Assembly (NCBI GenBank): GCA_021731815.1
Contig: JAKFWO010000001.1
Coordinates: 1-64,000, forward strand
Length of the DNA stretch: 64,000 nt
DNA from: Hyphomonadaceae bacterium
Lineage (GTDB): Bacteria; Pseudomonadota; Alphaproteobacteria; Caulobacterales; Aquidulcibacteraceae
Direction: 5' to 3'
The notes under the pieces are model-generated. The model did no database searches. It was not told the DNA's origin and saw only the letters and a list, made by a program, of their open reading frames with translations. The position numbers were made by a program, and so were the translations under genes. Shown piece after piece: positions 1 to 8,678 of the stretch (positions within the stretch are counted from its first letter, which is position 1; every line of letters starts with the position of its first letter).

Positions 1-899
1 CGCCCCCTGCCAGCGCTTCGGCGGCGCCTCGCCACTCCATTTTGACCGCGCGCGGTCAATTGGGGGTGCTGATCGTCGACAAGGACCTCACCCTCAAGGA
101 TGTGAAACTCGCCGCACAAACCGGAGATGGAAAGCTGCTGAGCGCTGAATTGTCGGGCATGACACCCGAAGCCAAACCCATGCGCATTTCCATTACCCCG
201 GGCAAGGCCGGGCCGGTGAAGACGGGGCCTGGCAAGGCTGGGCCGACCAATCCGGCCATATCTACGGACATTCGGGATGTGATCATCGAAATCGCCGATG
301 CCGGGGCTGCCGCGGCACCCTTCCTTCCGGACGGCATGATCCGAGGCGGGTCCGGGCGGATTGAGGGTGTATGGAATCTCGACCCGACCAGGACCAGCAA
401 ATTGTCGCTGGTGGTGGACGATGTTCGCCTTGCCAAGGCCCCGGCGCTTGCCCAGCTCTTTTCACTGGCGTCCCTTACGGGCCTTGCCGACACCTTGTCG
501 GGTGATGGGGTCGGGTTCAAACAGATTTCGGGGATCTTCACCATCAAGGACGGGCGATTATTTATCGAGAACGGTCGCGCGGCTGGTGCCGCGATGGGCT
601 TCACCTTGCGCGGGCTGGTGGATTTCTCGAAGGAATCGCTCGATCTGGAAGGGGTGCTGGTGCCGTCCTACGGGCTGAATTCCTTCATCGGCAATGCTCC
701 GGTCGTGGGGAATGTGCTCACATCGCGCAAGGGCGAAGGGGTGTTCGGGATGAATTTCCGGTTGCGCGGTCCGTTCGAAAAAGCGCGCGCCTCGATCAAT
801 CCCCTCTCGGCGCTGACGCCGGGCATCCTGCGCCGCATTTTCCAGCCGGGCAAAAAGACGCCGAAGGAATTTCTGGAGGATGGACCGGCGGCAGAATGA
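1..899 (+). CDS. AsmA/YhdP-like protein, C-terminal part (cut by window start)
   Basis: The frame is open back to base 3 with no stop, so the true start lies upstream and only about the last 298 residues are seen. The end is rich in short beta-strand-like stretches and includes GLRGLVDFSKESLDLEGVLVP-type text followed by a glycine-rich segment, as in the C-terminal region of AsmA/YhdP (DUF3971) proteins. These large envelope proteins are tied to phospholipid traffic between inner and outer membrane. Near base 190-245 the protein carries a duplicated GKAGP motif in a Pro/Gly-rich loop, one of several short repeat expansions in the window. The family call rests on the overall pattern and is moderate; the gene being real is much surer. 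It is convergent with hisF, 30 bases away. Confidence 0.65.
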   Translation, partial: PPASASAAPRHSILTARGQLGVLIVDKDLTLKDVKLAAQTGDGKLLSAELSGMTPEAKPMRISITPGKAGPVKTGPGKAGPTNPAISTDIRDVIIEIADAGAAAAPFLPDGMIRGGSGRIEGVWNLDPTRTSKLSLVVDDVRLAKAPALAQLFSLASLTGLADTLSGDGVGFKQISGIFTIKDGRLFIENGRAAGAAMGFTLRGLVDFSKESLDLEGVLVPSYGLNSFIGNAPVVGNVLTSRKGEGVFGMNFRLRGPFEKARASINPLSALTPGILRRIFQPGKKTPKEFLEDGPAAE

Positions 900-929
900 T
901 CCGCAGTGATTGCCGGCGGGCGGGATGTT

Positions 930-1703
930 TCAGCGCAATCCGGCGGGCGGGCGGATATTTACTCCGGCCGCCGCAAGGAAGCTTTTGGCCTCTGGCAGGC
1001 TGACCTCGCCGAAATGGAAGATCGAGGCAGCGAGCAGGGCATCCGCCCCTCCCTTCAGCGCGCCATCAGCGAGATCCTGAAGCGTTCCTGCCCCGCCCGA
1101 TGCGATCACCGGAACCGAAACCGCCGCGGTCACCGCGCGCAGCAGAGCAATATCGTAGCCATTGCGCGCGCCATCGCGATCCATCGAGGTCAGCAGAATT
1201 TCACCCGCCCCTTTCGCAGCGACCTCGCGCGCGAAATCCACTGCATTGCGGCCGGTTGAAACCCGCCCGCCATGGGTGAAGGCCTCCCAGATTCCGGGGC
1301 CCGTCCGGCGCGCATCGATCGCGACCACGATGCATTGCGCGCCATGCTTGTCGGCCGCACGCGCCACGAGGTCGGGGTCAAGCAGCGCCGCCGTATTGAT
1401 CGACACCTTGTCCGCGCCCGCCAGCAGCAGCGCCCTGATATCGGCAAGGCCTTTCACCCCGCCACCGACAGTCAGCGGGCAGAAGCAGGTTTCTGCGGTG
1501 CGCGATACGGCCTCCAAAAGGGGACCGCGGGCTTCGTTCGAGGCCGAAATATCGAGGAAGCAAATTTCGTCGGCCCCCTCGCGGTCATATTTGCGCGCGA
1601 GTTCGGCCGGATCGCCCGCGTCGCGCAGATTCTCGAACTGAACGCCCTTGACGGTGCGTCCGTCCTTCACATCGAGGCAGGGGATGAGGCGAATGGTGGG
1701 CAT
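930..1703 (-). CDS. hisF: Imidazole glycerol phosphate synthase, cyclase subunit HisF
   Basis: Cyclase subunit of the HisH-HisF glutamine amidotransferase of histidine synthesis, which turns PRFAR plus ammonia into imidazole glycerol phosphate and AICAR. The 257-residue product has the normal length and a complete (beta/alpha)8 barrel. Both catalytic aspartates are at the family positions: D11 in RLIPCLDV and D130 in CIVVAIDAR. The phosphate-binding loops TVGGGV and IASGGAG are present. No other his gene lies beside it, so it is detached here from the hisBHAF-type cluster usual in the class. The ATG start at 1703 is the first good one. Confidence 0.97.
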   Translation of the reverse strand: MPTIRLIPCLDVKDGRTVKGVQFENLRDAGDPAELARKYDREGADEICFLDISASNEARGPLLEAVSRTAETCFCPLTVGGGVKGLADIRALLLAGADKVSINTAALLDPDLVARAADKHGAQCIVVAIDARRTGPGIWEAFTHGGRVSTGRNAVDFAREVAAKGAGEILLTSMDRDGARNGYDIALLRAVTAAVSVPVIASGGAGTLQDLADGALKGGADALLAASIFHFGEVSLPEAKSFLAAAGVNIRPPAGLR

Positions 1704-1787
1704 GTTTCTCGATCGGGACGGTTACGTCGCGCTGACGGGATCCAATCCATAAAACGCGCGCCGGCAATACGCCAGCCCCTGGACCGA

Positions 1788-2036
1788 TCAGGTTGCGGCG
1801 AAGGAATGAACGTCGGCGGGCCCCATGATCTCGATGGTCACCCGGTCATTGCGGATGACGATTTCGCCCCGCGCGATCGGGTGATTATTGGCAAGGATCC
1901 AGACCTGGTCTGATTCGCGGGCATCAAGCGTAATTACGGCACCACGGCCCATCCGTAAAAGCTGATGCATGGGAAGGGTCGAGCGCCCCAGCACGACTGC
2001 GATATCAACCTTTACCGCCTCGATCTGCCGGGCCAT
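1788..2036 (-). CDS. FliN-like flagellar motor switch (SpoA-domain) protein
   Basis: An 82-residue protein made almost entirely of one SpoA/FliN domain. It begins with a segment like the FliN pattern (VDIAVVLGRSTLPMHQLLRM), followed by GRGAVITLD and a strand HPIARGEIVI, the usual order in FliN C-terminal domains. FliN forms the lower C-ring that sets flagellar rotation direction. Typical FliN proteins are about 100 or more residues; here the N-terminal extension is missing and the C-terminal FGVRITEI-type strand is altered. No other flagellar gene is in the window. It could be the cell's main FliN or a divergent paralogue; the domain call is good, the exact role less so. Confidence 0.8.
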   Translation of the reverse strand: MARQIEAVKVDIAVVLGRSTLPMHQLLRMGRGAVITLDARESDQVWILANNHPIARGEIVIRNDRVTIEIMGPADVHSFAAT

Positions 2037-2131
2037 TCATCGCGCCTCCTGTTTACGGAAGCTGACCATGAGGTCGCAGGGATCAAGGATGGGTTAACGC
2101 CACGGCGTGATTCCGTGTGGCACTGACACCT

Positions 2132-3031
2132 TCAGAAGCGAATTGGTTCGCCCTCGAGCCCCGGAAGCTTGAGAACGATCAGCAGATCCCGCACTTCCTG
2201 ACGCGCCGCGACATGGCTCATCGTCAATTGGGCACCCGCGCCCGGCTCGGCAATATCGAGCAGGGTCATCCCCATCGGAAAGAGCTCACGATAGATCACG
2301 CGTTCTGACAGGCCGGGCGCGATACGAAAGCCGATGCGCTGGGAGAGATTGCGCAAGGCATCGCCCACCCGCGCCTTGTTGCGGGTGTCGAGCGGCGACA
2401 TGCGGTTGCGCATCACCACCCAATCGATCTGCCGCTTCGTGACGCGCATTTTCTCCCGTCGGGCGCGCCAGACCATTTCGCTGTAATAGCTCGGGCGCAC
2501 CACTTCGAGCGTCTGGGGATTGACATCGCCCAGGAGGTCGAAATCCACGAAACTGTCATTGAGCGGCGTGATCAGGGTGTCGGCGGTTTCATGTGCGAGC
2601 CGGGAGAGGAAACTGTCGCCGCCCGGGCTGTCGATGATGATGAAATCCGTTTTGGCCTTCAATTCGGCGAGGGTCGCATCGAAATGGGCTGCTTCTTCCT
2701 GTTCGGCCTGGTCGAGATGCCGCGCGGGACTGGGGTCGAGCCGCAGGGAGGTCGGAGTGTCGAGTTCGGCCTGCGCGCCATCGCGCCAGCGCGCCCGGTT
2801 CTCGAGATAGCGCGAAAAACTGCGCTGGCGGATGTCGAGATCGAGCACCCCCACCTTGCGGCCCATTTTCATGAGCGCGACCGTGAGATGCATGGCGACG
2901 GTGGATTTGCCCGCCCCACCCTTTTCATTGCCGGTCACGATGACATGCGCGCCGGCACTCCCGGCCAATGGCTCGCGGGGGTTCACCTGCTCGGGCGAAA
3001 GCTCCTGTCCGATAACCGCGCTGTCATACAT
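2132..3031 (-). CDS. mipZ: Division-site ATPase MipZ (ParA/MinD family)
   Basis: MipZ is a ParA-type ATPase that binds ParB near the chromosome origin, forms a polar gradient and inhibits FtsZ so that division occurs at mid-cell. The 299-residue product has the deviant Walker A motif GNEKGGAGKST (residues 34-44), VLDLDIRQRSFSRY with the MipZ-specific text after the second motif, and IIIDSPGGDSFLSR. These signatures separate MipZ from ParA and MinD. It is slightly longer than the Caulobacter protein because of an N-terminal extension of about 28 residues, so the start could be further in. It is divergent from panC with one small gene between them, a neighbourhood I recall from related alphaproteobacteria. 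Confidence 0.95.
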   Translation of the reverse strand: MYDSAVIGQELSPEQVNPREPLAGSAGAHVIVTGNEKGGAGKSTVAMHLTVALMKMGRKVGVLDLDIRQRSFSRYLENRARWRDGAQAELDTPTSLRLDPSPARHLDQAEQEEAAHFDATLAELKAKTDFIIIDSPGGDSFLSRLAHETADTLITPLNDSFVDFDLLGDVNPQTLEVVRPSYYSEMVWRARREKMRVTKRQIDWVVMRNRMSPLDTRNKARVGDALRNLSQRIGFRIAPGLSERVIYRELFPMGMTLLDIAEPGAGAQLTMSHVAARQEVRDLLIVLKLPGLEGEPIRF

Positions 3032-3058
3032 TTTTGCGAAACCTTCTGCTCCCTGAAT

Positions 3059-3574
3059 TCACCGCAAGACGAAACCGGCCTGCGATGTATGCATCGACGC
3101 AAGCGTCATGCGCGCCGCAAAGACAAATGTTGTGTCACCGGAAATCGCCGCGTGAACCGATGCGGCTTCCCGCCTCGATTCCCTCGGATTTGAGCGAATC
3201 GGGGCGGCCACAGACACATTTCCGGCATCTGCCAGAAATTCGATGGAAGCGATTGCGCTGCCGATGCGCTGGCACAAGCCCAGTTCTGCGCGCAATGACG
3301 CGAGTTCCGCCGCCACGGGCTGCATATGGCGTGGCCGCATCGTCTGCGACTGCGCCAGAAGGGCTTCCGAACGCGGCACGATGATCAAAGGCGCGCGCAG
3401 GCAATCACTGCCATCACGACTCACCGGCTCAGGAAAGAGCGCCAATTGCCGTTGCCTCCGCGAATCTGCGGGCACCATCTGCGTCGGGGTCGCTGTGGCC
3501 GAACGACGACCAGGTGCCGACATCCACCGCGCGGCAGCCAGGAAACGCAGAAGCTGTAAGGTTCTGTTCAACAT
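3059..3574 (-). CDS. Hypothetical protein, 171 residues
   Basis: I do not recognise this gene. The frame extends from an ATG at 3574 (a TTG lies 9 bases further up) to a stop 27 bases before the mipZ start, so it could form an operon with mipZ. The product is basic with an arginine-rich N-terminal third and a possible helix around AAELASLRAELGLCQRIGS. There is no signal peptide, membrane segment or known motif. Overlapping plus-strand frames exist but look poorer. Without it the mipZ-panC gap would be over 600 bases, which argues mildly that it is real. Confidence 0.4.
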   Translation of the reverse strand: MLNRTLQLLRFLAAARWMSAPGRRSATATPTQMVPADSRRQRQLALFPEPVSRDGSDCLRAPLIIVPRSEALLAQSQTMRPRHMQPVAAELASLRAELGLCQRIGSAIASIEFLADAGNVSVAAPIRSNPRESRREAASVHAAISGDTTFVFAARMTLASMHTSQAGFVLR

Positions 3575-3598
3575 ACCTGCCAAATTCTCAGGAAAGCT

Positions 3599-3613
3599 TT
3601 AATAAGTCGTTAG
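3599..3613. promoter_or_regulatory. CtrA-box-like site (TTAA-N7-TTAG)
   Basis: TTAA at 3599-3602, seven bases, then TTAG at 3610-3613. This is one mismatch from the TTAA-N7-TTAA consensus bound by the alphaproteobacterial cell-cycle regulator CtrA. It lies in the divergent gap between the 171-residue gene/mipZ side and panC, an apt place for cell-cycle control of mipZ. A single near-match in a short gap can arise by chance. Confidence 0.3.
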
Positions 3614-3703
3614 CGCCGTGGCGGCATCACAATGCCCGGCCAGGGGTTTTGCGCATAAGGGGTCGGGTCACGGATGCAGGATGAGGGCGAAACGCCGGGT
3701 GCC

Positions 3704-4582
3704 ATGGAAATCGCGCGCGACAGGATGATGCTGGTCCATCGCCTGAAGGCGCTGCGGCGTGCGGGGGCGCGTGTCGGCTTCGTGCCGACCATGGGCGCGC
3801 TCCATGACGGGCATGTGTCGCTGGTCGACATTGCGGCCTCAAAAGCGGATTTCACCATCGCATCGATTTTCGTCAATCCCCGGCAATTTGCGCCGGGCGA
3901 GGACCTCGCGACCTATCCCCGGACCGAGGACGAGGATTGCGTCATGCTGGAAAAGGCCGGGTGCAACCTTGTCTATCTGCCGGCGGTGCGGGATATCTAT
4001 CGCGACGATTGCGCGACGGGCCTGCTTATGGGCGGACCGGCCGCGGGGCTCGAATCCCTCGCGCGGCCGCATTTCTTTGGCGGTGTGGCGCTCGTCGTCC
4101 TGAAATTGCTGAACCAGATCCAGCCGGATTTCGCCGTGTTCGGGGAAAAGGATTACCAGCAATTGCTGGTGGTGCGTGCCCTGGTGCGCGATCTCGATCT
4201 GCCGGTCGAGATCCTTGCCGGGCCCACATTGCGGGCAGCGGACGGGCTGGCCTTGTCCTCGCGCAATGCGTTTTTGTCGGTGGATGAGCGTGCCCGAGCT
4301 CCCGCCCTGCACGAAGCCCTCCTCCACGCCGCCAGCATGATCGCCGGCGGGACCATGCCGCAGGAAGCCGAGGATTCCGCCCGCGCGCGCATCCTTGCTG
4401 CGGGCTTTTCAGGGGTGGATTATGTTGCGGTGCGGCGGGCCGGGGATTTGTCCGGATTTGGCGACAAAGGCGTGGACGCCCCGGCCCGCATCCTCGCGGC
4501 GGCGCGTCTCGGCGGGGTGCGACTGATCGATAATGTTGCGGCTTCCGCCCTCCGGCTGCCGCCGGCCCCCCTGACCCATTGA
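3704..4582 (+). CDS. panC: Pantothenate synthetase PanC
   Basis: Joins pantoate and beta-alanine with ATP to make pantothenate, the last step before the CoA pathway. The ATP-binding signature PTMGALHDGHVSL is near the N-terminus with its HxGH-type motif. GEKDYQQLLVVRALVRDL and LALSSRNAFL (the KMSKS-like ALSSRN segment) follow in order. The start at 3704 gives 292 residues, close to the family norm. An ATG at 3674 would add ten residues without a better ribosome site. panB is not beside it. Confidence 0.96.
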   Translation: MEIARDRMMLVHRLKALRRAGARVGFVPTMGALHDGHVSLVDIAASKADFTIASIFVNPRQFAPGEDLATYPRTEDEDCVMLEKAGCNLVYLPAVRDIYRDDCATGLLMGGPAAGLESLARPHFFGGVALVVLKLLNQIQPDFAVFGEKDYQQLLVVRALVRDLDLPVEILAGPTLRAADGLALSSRNAFLSVDERARAPALHEALLHAASMIAGGTMPQEAEDSARARILAAGFSGVDYVAVRRAGDLSGFGDKGVDAPARILAAARLGGVRLIDNVAASALRLPPAPLTH

Positions 4583-4675
4583 CGAAACGGGGCGTTGGGC
4601 GCCACGATGGTCCTTCGTGAGGGGCCGCGGCAAAGACCGCAAGGCCCCGATGCTCAAATCCCGGGGGAGTGGGAA

Positions 4676-6169
4676 TTGTCCAGACCTGTTCGATCGAAAT
4701 CCGTGCGACTGCCGGGGAAAACCGCGCGCCTCCTGGCCTGCGGGATCGGGGCGGGCGCGCTGCTCGCTTTTGCATTCGCTCCGCCAGCTTTTGCAGCAAA
4801 GAAAAAGAAGGATGCCGAGGCGACCAAACCAGCGGCCGACGCCCCGAAGGAGCCGGTCCGCGTCAATGCCAATCCCTATCCTTCGACCTATAAGCCCTTG
4901 CCTTCAGGCGTGACACTCATCCGCAATGCGACGGTGTTCGACGGCGTCAAGGCGGTGCTCAACGGAACCGATGTGCTGATCGAGGGCGGCAAGATCAGCG
5001 CCATCGGCACAAGGCTCGCCGCACCGGCGGGGGCGACGATCGTCGACGGGACCGGTAAATTCCTGACACCGGGCATTATCGACGCCCATTCCCATCTCGG
5101 TGTCTATCCTACGCCTTCGGTGGCGGCCCATTCCGATGGCAATGAGGCCACCGCCCCCAATACGGCGGAAGTCTGGGCCGAGCACTCGCTATGGCCCCAT
5201 GATCCGGGATTCCAGCGCGCGCGGGCCGGTGGGGTGACCGCCATGCAGATCCTGCCGGGCTCGGCAAATCTGTTTGGCGGGCGTGGCGTCACGGTCAAGA
5301 ATGTCCCCGCCCTCACGGCGCAGGGCATGAAATTTCCCGGCGCGCCTTATACCATCAAGATGGCCTGCGGCGAGAATCCCAAGCGCGTCTATGGCCAGAA
5401 GGCCGGCCCCTCGACCCGCATGGGCAATATGGCGGCCTATCGCGCCTCCTGGATCAAGGCGCAGGGTTATGTCCAGAAATGGGATAAATATTACAAGAAA
5501 TTTGCCGACAAGCCGGCCGAGGCCGAGGCCCCCGAGCGTGATCTGGAACTCGAAACCCTGGCCGGCGTGCTGAAGGGGGAAATCCTCGTCCACCAGCATT
5601 GCTATCGCGCCGATGAAATGGCGCAGATCCTCGATATGGCGCGGGAATTCAATTACAAGGTCACCGCGTTCCATCATGCGGTGGAGAGCTACAAGCTCGC
5701 CCCCGTGCTCGCCAAGGAGGGCGTATGCTCCATGATGTGGGCCGATTGGTGGGGCTTCAAGCTCGAATCCTATGACGGCATTCGCGAAAATATCCCCTTT
5801 GTCCATGCGGCGGGGGCCTGCGCGGTGGTCCATTCGGATTCGGAACTCGGCATCCAGCGGCTCAATCAGGAAGCGGCCAAGGCGCTGTCGGATGGCCGCA
5901 AGGCGGGGCTGACGATCAGCGATGGCGAGGCGTGGAGCTGGCTCTCCGCCAATCCGGCAAGATCGCTGGGCATTTTCGACAAGACAGGATCGATTGAACC
6001 CGGCAAGGCGGGCGATGTTACTTTATGGTCGGCCCATCCGTTCTCGGTCTATGCCAAAGCGGAAAAAGTGTTCGTGGACGGTGCGCTGGTCTATGACCAA
6101 ACAGACAGGACCCGTCAGGCCCTGTCGGATTTCGAACTCGGGCAGATCGGCGAAGGGGATGTGAAATGA
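4676..6169 (+). CDS. Exported amidohydrolase (imidazolonepropionase-like)
   Basis: A metal-dependent hydrolase of the amidohydrolase superfamily, substrate unknown. I place the start at the TTG at 4676 because a strong GGGGGAG ribosome site lies about 7 bases before it. It is followed by a signal peptide of about 40 residues ending in FAPPAFA, then a Lys-rich mature N-terminus. The metal-binding HxH is present in DAHSHLGVY (H138, H140). A second histidine pair occurs around HQHCYRADE and FHHAVES, and HSDSE supplies the late aspartate. The amidohydrolase C-terminal strand domain (GSIEPGKAGDVTLW) is complete. It overlaps the next gene by 4 bases (ATGA), so the pair is one transcription and translation unit. 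The mature enzyme should act in the periplasm. Confidence 0.88.
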   Translation: MSRPVRSKSVRLPGKTARLLACGIGAGALLAFAFAPPAFAAKKKKDAEATKPAADAPKEPVRVNANPYPSTYKPLPSGVTLIRNATVFDGVKAVLNGTDVLIEGGKISAIGTRLAAPAGATIVDGTGKFLTPGIIDAHSHLGVYPTPSVAAHSDGNEATAPNTAEVWAEHSLWPHDPGFQRARAGGVTAMQILPGSANLFGGRGVTVKNVPALTAQGMKFPGAPYTIKMACGENPKRVYGQKAGPSTRMGNMAAYRASWIKAQGYVQKWDKYYKKFADKPAEAEAPERDLELETLAGVLKGEILVHQHCYRADEMAQILDMAREFNYKVTAFHHAVESYKLAPVLAKEGVCSMMWADWWGFKLESYDGIRENIPFVHAAGACAVVHSDSELGIQRLNQEAAKALSDGRKAGLTISDGEAWSWLSANPARSLGIFDKTGSIEPGKAGDVTLWSAHPFSVYAKAEKVFVDGALVYDQTDRTRQALSDFELGQIGEGDVK

Positions 6170-7464
6170 TGCGCAAATCCATGATGTCTGGCCTGTTGTG
6201 CGCGACTGCCCTGCTGGCGGCCACAAGCGCGGCAATCGCCGAACCCGTGGCCGTCACCGGCGGGAAAATCGTCTTTGACGGGCGCAAGGCCCCGATCGAC
6301 AATGGCACGGTGGTGTTCGACAATGGCAGGATCCTCGCGGTTGGGCCAACCGGGACCGTGACGATCCCCAAGGGTGCCCGCGTGGTCGATGCCAGTGGCA
6401 AATGGGTGACGCCCGGCCTGTTCGACGCCTTCACCCGGGTCGGCCTCGCCGAAGCCGGGGCGGATGATGCCTCCAACGACACGGTGGCACGCACCGCCAA
6501 ACACTCTGCGGCGCTTGATCTGTCGCTCGGGTTCAATCCGCGCTCGTCCGTACTGCCGATCACCCGGGCCGAGGGCGTGACACGGATCGCCGGCGTGCCG
6601 GAAGCCGGTGCCTCGCTGCTCGGTGGCTATGGCTTCGTGGCCGATATGAGCGGGGCGGGTGCCTCGATCACCAAAGCCAAGGCCTTGTTCCTCGTGGAAT
6701 GGGGCGAAGGCGGGGCGGGGCGTGCCGGCGGCTCGCGCCCGGCGGCCAATGCCTGGCTTGAGGCCGCATTCTCCGACGCCGAGCGTTTTCCCGCCGCCTT
6801 CACGGGCTCGGGCGAGGCCGATGTGCTGCGGCGCGCCGATGCCGAGGCGCTTCAGCCGGTTCTGCGCGGCGAAGTTCCGATCTTCTTCCGGGTCAACCGC
6901 GCGTCCGACATCACGCAAGTGCTCGCCATGGTCGGAAAGAGACCGAAATTGCGGCCGATCATTGTGGGTGGTGCCGAAGCCTGGGTAGTGGCGCGCGAGC
7001 TTGCCGCGGCCAAGGTTCCCGTGCTGCTCGACCCCATTCCCAATCTTCCGGAAGCCTTTGAATCGCTTGGCGCGACCCGGCAAAATGTCACCCGCCTCGC
7101 CGAAGCCGGTGTGACCTTCGCGATCGCCCATGCCACGGGTGCCGATGCCGAATTCCAGGCGCGGCTGCTGCCGCAACTGGCGGGCAATGCGGTCGCCAAT
7201 GGTCTGGGCTGGGGGGCGGCTTTCGCGGCGATCACCAGCGCGCCGGCGGAAATCCTCGGGCTGGGCGGGCAATTGGGCACGCTGGCGGCGGGAAAGATCG
7301 CCGATGTCGTGGTGTGGGACGGAGATCCGCTGGAATTGTCCTCGAGCCCGAGCGCCGTCTTCATCAATGGGGTGGAGACCGGGCTCACCACCCGCCAGAC
7401 CCGCTTGCGCGACCGCTATCACCCGACCCGCGCCAGCGATCCCCTGCCTCAGGCCTTCCGGTAA
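6166..7464 (+). CDS. Exported amidohydrolase-fold protein lacking the HxH metal site
   Basis: A paralogue-like partner of the upstream gene, coupled through a 4-base ATGA overlap. It has a signal peptide ending near residue 25 (TSAAIA) and keeps the amidohydrolase outer strands (GGKIVFDGR, GKWVTPGLFDAF, GTLAAGKIADVVVWDGDP). Where active members have DAHSH, this protein has DAFTR (F89, R91), and the later HSDSE-type segment is also missing. It is therefore probably unable to bind the usual metals. Likely roles are a regulatory or structural partner of the active enzyme in a heteromer, or a diverged enzyme. Identity of the fold is clear; function is inferred. Confidence 0.85.
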   Translation: MMRKSMMSGLLCATALLAATSAAIAEPVAVTGGKIVFDGRKAPIDNGTVVFDNGRILAVGPTGTVTIPKGARVVDASGKWVTPGLFDAFTRVGLAEAGADDASNDTVARTAKHSAALDLSLGFNPRSSVLPITRAEGVTRIAGVPEAGASLLGGYGFVADMSGAGASITKAKALFLVEWGEGGAGRAGGSRPAANAWLEAAFSDAERFPAAFTGSGEADVLRRADAEALQPVLRGEVPIFFRVNRASDITQVLAMVGKRPKLRPIIVGGAEAWVVARELAAAKVPVLLDPIPNLPEAFESLGATRQNVTRLAEAGVTFAIAHATGADAEFQARLLPQLAGNAVANGLGWGAAFAAITSAPAEILGLGGQLGTLAAGKIADVVVWDGDPLELSSSPSAVFINGVETGLTTRQTRLRDRYHPTRASDPLPQAFR

Positions 7465-7516
7465 ACGCTACCGGGTCGGGGCCGGAGCGGATCGAAATCG
7501 GGATTCCTGCCGGCCG

Positions 7517-8539
7517 TCACCCCAGACGGCGCAGGATCTCTGCTGCCGCGCGTGCGCCTTCGCAGAGCGGCGGGAAGGTCCAATGCCGGATCGTTCCATC
7601 AAAAGGGCGTGCAGCACCCTGCTGGGTCAAGGCAGCGTGGAAGCGGTCGAATTTGGCGGATTTCCCTTCCAGCGCAAACAGATGGACCGGCAGGCCGAAA
7701 CTGGCGGCCTCGCAGGCCATATTGACCGAATCCGCGGTCACGATCGCGGCCTCGGCAAAGTTCAAAAAACCCGGATAAGGGTTTTCCCCGGCGGAGGCTT
7801 CGGGGCCCGTGATGCGTATCGCACGGGCTGCCGCGAAAGCACGCAGCATCGCGCCTGCCGATTTGGGCGTGCGGCGCGACAGGGCGATCCACAGGCGAAA
7901 GCCCTCCTGATCGAGATGCTGCAAATGCCGGACAAGCGCTGCGGTACGGGCGTTGCCCAGCCGATGGGTCTTCGAATTCCCGCCCACCAGCACCGCGATC
8001 TTGCGCCCGGGCTCGGTGCCGAGCTGGGCCCAGCGTGCAGCGATCGCCATGCGCTCGGCCCCGGAAAAATGAAGCGGGGGCCCGAGCAGCGGAAACACAT
8101 TCGCACCGACGACCAAATCATGGGCGGGCGGCAGGATGAGGTCATAGACCCCGCGATTGGCGCGCGGATCGAGAATCTGAACGGCGAAAATGTCGCCCTT
8201 GCGCCTGGCCTTCAGACTGGCGACGACCGCCGCAGCCCTTTTGCCGCAGCCGATGACGAGGGTGGGCGGGGCATTGCGCCATTCCGCGCGCGCTTGCGCC
8301 GGCAGGGCATAAAATGCCAGTGGTTGCGCCAGAGGCGCGGCGAAATTGGCCCAGGCCGAGCGGTCGATCACCCAATCGCTGCGTTCGGGGCCCGGCGCAC
8401 CAATGGCCGCAAGGGCTTCGTCCAGCGCCGATCCCAGACATTGTGTCTGGCGGACATCGCCGGCCTTGCCATCGGTCAATGTCCAGAGACGCAAAGCTTT
8501 GTCCTCGCATGCGGGGCAGGCGTCCCCAACGGTGCCCAT
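7517..8539 (-). CDS. ELM1-like (DUF1022) protein
   Basis: Belongs to the family annotated as mitochondrial fission ELM1-like, found in alphaproteobacteria and plant mitochondria. The text LRLWTLTDGKAGDVRQTQCL at the N-terminus, the LILPPAHD segment, AVLVGGNSKTHRLG, the SRRTP motif and VTADSVNMACEAAS are all typical. The fold resembles GT-B glycosyltransferases, and the bacterial function is not established. At 340 residues the length is normal. It is convergent with the amidohydrolase pair and divergent from tldD. Confidence 0.88.
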   Translation of the reverse strand: MGTVGDACPACEDKALRLWTLTDGKAGDVRQTQCLGSALDEALAAIGAPGPERSDWVIDRSAWANFAAPLAQPLAFYALPAQARAEWRNAPPTLVIGCGKRAAAVVASLKARRKGDIFAVQILDPRANRGVYDLILPPAHDLVVGANVFPLLGPPLHFSGAERMAIAARWAQLGTEPGRKIAVLVGGNSKTHRLGNARTAALVRHLQHLDQEGFRLWIALSRRTPKSAGAMLRAFAAARAIRITGPEASAGENPYPGFLNFAEAAIVTADSVNMACEAASFGLPVHLFALEGKSAKFDRFHAALTQQGAARPFDGTIRHWTFPPLCEGARAAAEILRRLG

Positions 8540-8678
8540 CGGTTGAGCCGGGCCAACAAATCGTTATAGTCGGGCATCCCGCCCGGTTCAATCTAACGTA
8601 AGGGCAATGGGGCCATGGTTCCGTGGCAGATGTGTGTCGCGGTATTTTGTCGCCAGCTTGGCGTTGTGTGGATTTTCG

